The position numbers and the translations under genes are program-made. The notes under the pieces were generated by a model. That model saw only the letters and a list, made by a program, of their open reading frames with translations. It was not told the DNA's origin and searched no databases. 64,000 nucleotides of DNA. It comes from Pontiellaceae bacterium B1224 (lineage in GTDB: Bacteria > Verrucomicrobiota > Kiritimatiellia > Kiritimatiellales > Pontiellaceae). The stretch spans positions 24,839 to 88,838 of the forward strand of contig JAROBA010000024.1 in NCBI GenBank assembly GCA_029432815.1, given 5' to 3'. Each line of letters begins with the position of its first letter. Positions within the stretch are counted from its first letter, which is position 1. Below are positions 59,930-64,000 of the stretch, piece after piece.

Positions 59930-61318
59930 CTAAAGAAACGGCAGTTCCGCTGCGAGGGCGGACATCTGGCGACGCGCCATGCGCTGCCCGTGTTCCACCG
60001 GGCTTCCAGCCGTTGATGCTTCGTTTTCGAGCACGGATTGCGCGAGCAGCCAGGAAAGTATCTTGCCGCATTGCACCTTCTGGCGCTGACTGCGGGCATC
60101 ATCATCGCCGGCGAGGGCATCGCGGACCGCCATCGGTATATCTTCTGAAAGTTTCAGACCATAGCGAACGAGCTCCGCTCCGGCCACCTCGGCATTAACG
60201 GCTCCGTATCGGCTGGCAAGCACATCAAAGGTATTTTCATGCAGCACATCGTTGCTGCCTTCAAAAATCTGGAACGGACGGGCATCGGTAAAGGCCCGGC
60301 CCACCACATGGTTCCGCTTATACGCGGCCCCGGCAAATACCTGCACTGCGGAGTCGGCGGCAGTTGATAGCCCGTCGGAGGAGATCACTTTGGAGGCATT
60401 GGCCAGATAGTTGTCGCCGGAGACATCGCTTTGCAAACCGGCCCAGGCCCCGGTGAAATGCCACAGGCTTTCGTTAATCTGCTGCCAGGCGCGCAGGCCG
60501 GAAATGCGATACTGAACCTGATCGTATTCGCTGATGGGCTTACCGAATGCGATACGCATTCCTGCGCGGTTTTCCACTTCGTCGGCCAGGCGGCGGCATT
60601 GTCCTGCGGCAATGGCGGAAATTCCCATGCGGCTTCTGAATAGCGTATCGAGAATGCTGCGCAGCGCATTGCCTCCCGGCGGTGTGATGATGTTCGATTC
60701 CGGAATACTGACATTGGAATAACGCGTGGAGCCATAGGTGATCGGCTGGAGGCCGAGCGCATCGAAATAGTGCTCCACCTTCACGCCTTCCGAAGCCAGC
60801 GGCACATACACCATGGCCACGCGGCGTGTCAGCTTATCGCCCTTCTTGACCCGGGCGGCCACAATCCAGTGCTCCGCACGGCCGGTTAATCCGCCCCAGC
60901 ATTTGACCCCGTTCAGCGCAGCCTGCCCGCCGGAAACTTCAAGCGTACTGTTGAGTCCGAAAATGTCCGTTCCGCCCGTCGGCTCGGTGATCATCATTCC
61001 GCCCAGTTCCGAACTGCCGATAAAGCGCGGCAGGATTGCTTTGCTGAGTTCTTCCGGAGCAAGACGTGCCATCGGCCGCAGGAACAGCGAGCCGGTAATA
61101 CCGAGTGCCAAACCGAGCGGCAGACAGTGGTAGGCCACCGTATCCAGCAAGGCGAGACAGGTGCCGGTGCTTTCGAAGCTGCCTCCATGGGAAGGGGGTA
61201 TAAAATGGTGCAGCGGGCCCTGCTTCAGGAAATCGCCCAGAAATTCCTCGTCGTAGGAAGTGTAGTCCGGCGAAGAGGCAAAATACTCCCGGAGATAGCG
61301 ATCTATCGAATCATGCAT
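59930..61318 (-). CDS. Acyl-CoA dehydrogenase-like flavoprotein
   Basis: About 462 residues with the ACAD fold pattern: GGMMITEPTGGTDIFG (FAD/substrate loop), GVKCWGGLTGRAEHWIVAARV, and DARPFQIFEGSNDVLHENTFDVLA near the C-terminus. The ATG at 61318 replaces an upstream start at 61495 (extra residues not family-like). It begins HDSIDRYLREYF and lacks a signal peptide. The usual catalytic glutamate position (IFEGSND) is present. The substrate acyl chain is unknown. Confidence 0.82.
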   Translation of the reverse strand: MHDSIDRYLREYFASSPDYTSYDEEFLGDFLKQGPLHHFIPPSHGGSFESTGTCLALLDTVAYHCLPLGLALGITGSLFLRPMARLAPEELSKAILPRFIGSSELGGMMITEPTGGTDIFGLNSTLEVSGGQAALNGVKCWGGLTGRAEHWIVAARVKKGDKLTRRVAMVYVPLASEGVKVEHYFDALGLQPITYGSTRYSNVSIPESNIITPPGGNALRSILDTLFRSRMGISAIAAGQCRRLADEVENRAGMRIAFGKPISEYDQVQYRISGLRAWQQINESLWHFTGAWAGLQSDVSGDNYLANASKVISSDGLSTAADSAVQVFAGAAYKRNHVVGRAFTDARPFQIFEGSNDVLHENTFDVLASRYGAVNAEVAGAELVRYGLKLSEDIPMAVRDALAGDDDARSQRQKVQCGKILSWLLAQSVLENEASTAGSPVEHGQRMARRQMSALAAELPFL

Positions 61319-61507
61319 AAAATAACCTGACAATACTGTTTCATAACAACCGAGGGAAAAAAGGATGGGCACACGCCCTGAACTGCGATCCAATATGACC
61401 TTAGGTTGGAAAACCTGCCTTATAGACATTGTGAGAACAAGGACAATGGATGAACATTTCCGGTATTTACACCTGAATTTGCACTCCTTGTACATTAGGG
61501 TGGGTAA

Positions 61508-62158
61508 ATGATTAAGGGATATATATTCGACATGGACGGCGTGCTTTGCGATTCAGAAGCATTCATCGCCGCAGCGGCCATCCGCATGTTTAAGGAACGA
61601 TACAACCAAACGGTTCAGGAGGAGGATTTCATCCCCTTTGTCGGTGCGGGCGAAAATCGTTACATCGGAGGCGTGGCGGAAAAATACGGCATTGCCTGGA
61701 ATCAGGAAGCCGACAAAGCCGAAACCTACCGCCTTTATGGCGAATGTGTGAAAGGCAAACTCCAGGCGCTGCCCGGCGTGATCGACTTCATTAAGGCGGC
61801 ATCCAAAGCCGGCATCAAACTGGCCATCGCCACCAGTGCCGATGAGTTCAAGCTGAAGGTTAACCTGAAGGAGATGGGGTTGGATCAAAGCTGGTTCGAC
61901 GCGCTCGTTAACGGCCTCGAGATTGAACACAAAAAGCCCGCCCCCGATATCTTTATCGAAGCGGCCAAACGGATTCAACTCGATCCAGCCGAGTGCATCG
62001 TTTTCGAAGATGCCATCAACGGCGTGCAGGCCGCCAAAGCCGCCGGTGCACACTGCATTGGCATCACGTCGACCTTCACCGACGAGGAACTGAGCAATGC
62101 CGGCGCGGAAGCCACCTTTCCCGGCTTTATAAATATTTCTCTGCCCGATAATTTTTAA
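61508..62158 (+). CDS. HAD-superfamily hydrolase, beta-phosphoglucomutase-like
   Basis: The 216-residue protein starts FDMDGVLCDSE (nucleophile D8, general acid D10), has a helical cap domain (18-80), the motif II region IATSADEFKL, K near HKKPAPDIF and the metal-binding FEDAINGVQAAKAAG. It is either a beta-phosphoglucomutase or a sugar-phosphate phosphatase. The cap does not decide it. GGGTGGG precedes the ATG. It is two bases from the next gene. Confidence 0.85.
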   Translation: MIKGYIFDMDGVLCDSEAFIAAAAIRMFKERYNQTVQEEDFIPFVGAGENRYIGGVAEKYGIAWNQEADKAETYRLYGECVKGKLQALPGVIDFIKAASKAGIKLAIATSADEFKLKVNLKEMGLDQSWFDALVNGLEIEHKKPAPDIFIEAAKRIQLDPAECIVFEDAINGVQAAKAAGAHCIGITSTFTDEELSNAGAEATFPGFINISLPDNF

Positions 62159-62160
62159 AC

Positions 62161-62616
62161 ATGCAGTTATTTACCGACGGCAGTGTGCACCCGCCCTCCG
62201 GAATAGGCTACGGGGCCTATTTGGCGGTGATCGATTCAACCGCGAAGCATGAGGTGAAGGTGAGGCGCTTTGAAAAGACCAGTTGCTCCCAGCTGGAAAT
62301 TATGACGCTGATCTGGGCACTGCGGGAGCTTCAACCGGAAACAGTAACCATCTACACCGATTCACAGACCATCATCGGCCTGCCCGCACGCAGGAACCGC
62401 TTTGAAGAGCGGGAATATCTGACCCGGCAAAACAAGCCGGTCAGACACGCCGACCTATACCGCACCTTTTTTATGCTGACCGACCCGATTGACTGTACCT
62501 TTATCAAAGTAAAGGGCCACCGGGTTTCTCATGAAAAAACGAATATCGACCGCCTTTTCACCCTCGTCGACCGCGCGGCCCGCCAGGCGTTGCGGTCGGA
62601 TACACATTGCATTTGA
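62161..62616 (+). CDS. RNase HI-like protein
   Basis: The 151-residue protein has the RNase H fold: D6 (LFTDGSVH), E46 (CSQLEIMTL), D67 (IYTDSQT) and D136 (FTLVDRAARQAL), the DEDD set. The basic protrusion of E. coli RNase HI is reduced. It would degrade RNA in RNA-DNA hybrids. It lies directly after the HAD gene and before the RIO-like kinase. Confidence 0.82.
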   Translation: MQLFTDGSVHPPSGIGYGAYLAVIDSTAKHEVKVRRFEKTSCSQLEIMTLIWALRELQPETVTIYTDSQTIIGLPARRNRFEEREYLTRQNKPVRHADLYRTFFMLTDPIDCTFIKVKGHRVSHEKTNIDRLFTLVDRAARQALRSDTHCI

Positions 62617-62640
62617 ATCTCTTCACGGTATAAGTCCGCA

Positions 62641-63570
62641 GTGAAAATTCCTAAACAACTCAAAGATTTGATTGATGACGGCCTCGTCGACGAAGTCCTC
62701 CGACAGTTGATGAGCGGCAAGGAGGCGACCATTTTCATCGTCCGCTGCGGCAACGAAATCCGATGCGCCAAAGTCTACAAAGACGCCTCCAAACGCAGCT
62801 TCAAAAAAGCCGTTCAATACCGCGAAGGGCGCCAGGTTCGCAATACCCGCCGCGGCCGCGCCATGGAAAAAGGCTCCAAGTTCGGGAAACAGGAACAGGA
62901 AGAAATCTGGCAGAACGCGGAAGCCGATGCCCTTTTTCTGCTGGATCAGGCCGGTGTGCGGGTCCCCAAGCCCTACGGCTGTTTCGATGGCGTTTTGCTG
63001 ATGGAACTGGTCACCGTGGCCGACGGCGGCGTTGCCCCGCGCCTGAACGATGTCACCCTGTCGCCGGAACAGGCGCGTAAAGATCACCTCACGATGATGA
63101 AAGATGTGGTACGGATGCTCTGCGCCGGCATTGTGCACGGAGACCTTTCAGAATTCAATGTGCTGAACGACGACAACGGCCCCGTCATCATTGATCTGCC
63201 GCAGGCGGTTAATGCTGCCGGCAACAACAACGCCCGCGCCATGCTGGTTCGCGATGTCCGCAACATAACCAACTATTACGGCCGCTTTGCCCCCGAACTG
63301 CTTAAAACAAAATATGCCCCGGAAATCTGGGCACACTATGAAGCCGGCACTCTTTCCCCCGACACCAAGCTCACCGGCCGCTTCAAAGACACCCGGAAAA
63401 AAGCCGACGTCAAAGGCGTTTTAAACGAGGTCGAATTTGCCGCCAAAGAAAATCAGGAGCGCCTGCGCCGCCTCCGCGAGCGGGAACTGCTGGAGCGGGA
63501 GAATCACCCCGAGCCCTCACGGAAACGGAAGAACGGAAAAAACCACCGCCACCGGCGACGACGGCATTAG
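62641..63570 (+). CDS. RIO1-like serine/threonine kinase
   Basis: The 309-residue kinase starts at GTG. It has the RIO pattern GKEATIFIVRC, catalytic HGDLSEFNVL (D168), metal-binding IIDLPQAV, and a basic C-terminal tail (about 285-309, ERENHPEPSRKRKNGKNHRH). RIO kinases act in rRNA processing in archaea and eukaryotes. Bacterial members have less clear roles. The GTG start at 62641 is the only good one. The tail is rich in Arg/His. Confidence 0.88.
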   Translation: MKIPKQLKDLIDDGLVDEVLRQLMSGKEATIFIVRCGNEIRCAKVYKDASKRSFKKAVQYREGRQVRNTRRGRAMEKGSKFGKQEQEEIWQNAEADALFLLDQAGVRVPKPYGCFDGVLLMELVTVADGGVAPRLNDVTLSPEQARKDHLTMMKDVVRMLCAGIVHGDLSEFNVLNDDNGPVIIDLPQAVNAAGNNNARAMLVRDVRNITNYYGRFAPELLKTKYAPEIWAHYEAGTLSPDTKLTGRFKDTRKKADVKGVLNEVEFAAKENQERLRRLRERELLERENHPEPSRKRKNGKNHRHRRRRH

Positions 63571-63752
63571 TCCTAAAAAAACCATCTTCTACCACCCGCT
63601 TTGCTGGAGTCACGGCGACTCGGAGTATTTATATTGCTCCGTGCCTCTGTTCCTCTGTGGTAAAAACAAATAAAGCATCGGTACTCAGGCAATTCTTCTC
63701 CCCCTTATTTCCGTGTATTCCGTGGTTTAAAAATTGTTTAATAGGTTAATCA
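63571..63752. other. Spacer with dispersed repeat fragments
   Basis: Contains CTCCGTGCCTCTGTTCCTCT (about 63636-63655) followed by GTGGTAAAAAC, and TTTCCGTGTATTCCGTGGT (63708-63726), both resembling widespread intergenic repeat families. No gene, but AATAGGTTAATCA before the next ATG may be a weak start context. Confidence 0.5.
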
Positions 63753-64000
63753 ATGGCCTCCTTAAAATACCTTTCAGGCTATGCCCCCGAACTTCAACAA
63801 CAGATTCAGGCCATGCTGGATGAAAACACGCTCGAAGCCTTTTTGCAGAAAAAGCACCCCACCCTGCACGAAATCCGAAGCGATGTCGCCCTGCGCGAAT
63901 ACACCATCGCGCTCAAAAACCAATACATGAAAAAGTCACCGCCCATCAGCAAAGTGGTGTACGACAATAAGATTCACGTCATCCACGGCGCGCTCGGAAC
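63753..64000 (+). CDS. YgjP/DUF45-type metal-dependent hydrolase, cut by window edge
   Basis: The first 82 residues (MASLKYLSGYAPELQQQIQA, then ALREYTIALKNQYMKKSPPI, then VVYDNKIHVIHGALGT) match the N-terminus of the M48-like YgjP/DUF45 family, whose later HELAH zinc motif lies beyond the window. It is probably a zinc metallopeptidase. Only the N-terminal third is visible. Confidence 0.8.
   Translation, partial: MASLKYLSGYAPELQQQIQAMLDENTLEAFLQKKHPTLHEIRSDVALREYTIALKNQYMKKSPPISKVVYDNKIHVIHGALG

Overview
The window looks like a chromosomal segment of a PVC-group bacterium, most probably a Kiritimatiellota/Verrucomicrobiota marine or anoxic-sediment lineage. This is inferred from gene content: a Minf_1886-family protein, a verrucomicrobial-type secretin, an exosortase K/MSEP-CTERM pair, a TonB-like protein with a PA14-like region, and short REP-type and AT-rich dispersed repeats. 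No rRNA, CRISPR array, phage or intact insertion sequence was seen.

Layout. 1-3.3 kb: type II secretion genes gspE (cut by the window edge) and gspD. 3.6-6.9 kb: a BlaR1/BlaI-like sensor protease and repressor with its operators. 7.0-7.6 kb: a VapBC-type toxin-antitoxin pair. 7.7-19.6 kb: one long minus-strand nitrogen operon, urtABCDE (urea ABC transporter), a beta-barrel outer-membrane protein, and the urease genes ureAB-ureC-ureF-ureG-ureH-ureD. It is preceded by a sigma-54-type promoter, a perfect 16-bp palindrome and a GntR/FCD regulator. 20-27 kb: small conserved genes, a HIT protein, a TonB/PA14-like protein, aspartate aminotransferase, a double-length nucleoside diphosphate kinase and an RsmB-type rRNA methyltransferase. 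27-29 kb: a lipoprotein HtrA-like protease, small genes and tRNA-His.

29.4-40.2 kb: an accessory, mostly overlap-coupled block. It holds a small membrane protein and a winged-helix regulator, then several polytopic membrane proteins, a B12-binding-type radical SAM enzyme, an exosortase (XrtK-like), its probable single substrate (an 869-aa multi-spanning protein with a VIT-like domain and a SPEP-hydrophobic-basic tail), a linalool-dehydratase-like alpha/alpha-barrel protein and a small membrane protein. Two identical-architecture inverted repeats (ACTTTG-N5-CAAAGT) mark the two likely promoters. This is the strongest candidate for a poorly described system here.

40.3-45.5 kb: an RDD protein, a ParE-type toxin-antitoxin pair, a frameshifted gene, amtB-glnK behind a second sigma-54-type promoter, HU and a small monooxygenase-like gene. 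45.7-54.5 kb: xylose use (SSS sugar symporter, xylA, xylB, an XylR-like AraC regulator, a GPH symporter) plus a PAS protein and an AEC transporter. 54.6-64 kb: nitroreductase, a membrane C39-like protease, a TRIC-type channel, a four-copy structured repeat, an EamA transporter, guaC, an acyl-CoA-dehydrogenase-like enzyme, a HAD phosphatase, RNase H, a RIO-like kinase and the start of a YgjP-type metallohydrolase.

The most striking signal cuts across all of this. A 15-bp palindrome, TTCCAA-N3-TTGGAA, occurs perfectly at least 20 times and with one mismatch about 17 more times, although about 0.004 perfect copies are expected by chance. It lies both between genes and inside genes in all three reading frames, where it encodes FQxLE, SxxW or PxxG peptides. 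Nitrogen genes (urt-ure, amtB-glnK) share sigma-54-like promoters, so they probably respond together to nitrogen limitation. The xylose genes form a separate carbon module around the AraC regulator. Coordinates of starts were adjusted where a ribosome-binding site, signal peptide or overlap argued for it. All family names come from motif recognition by eye, not from a database search.
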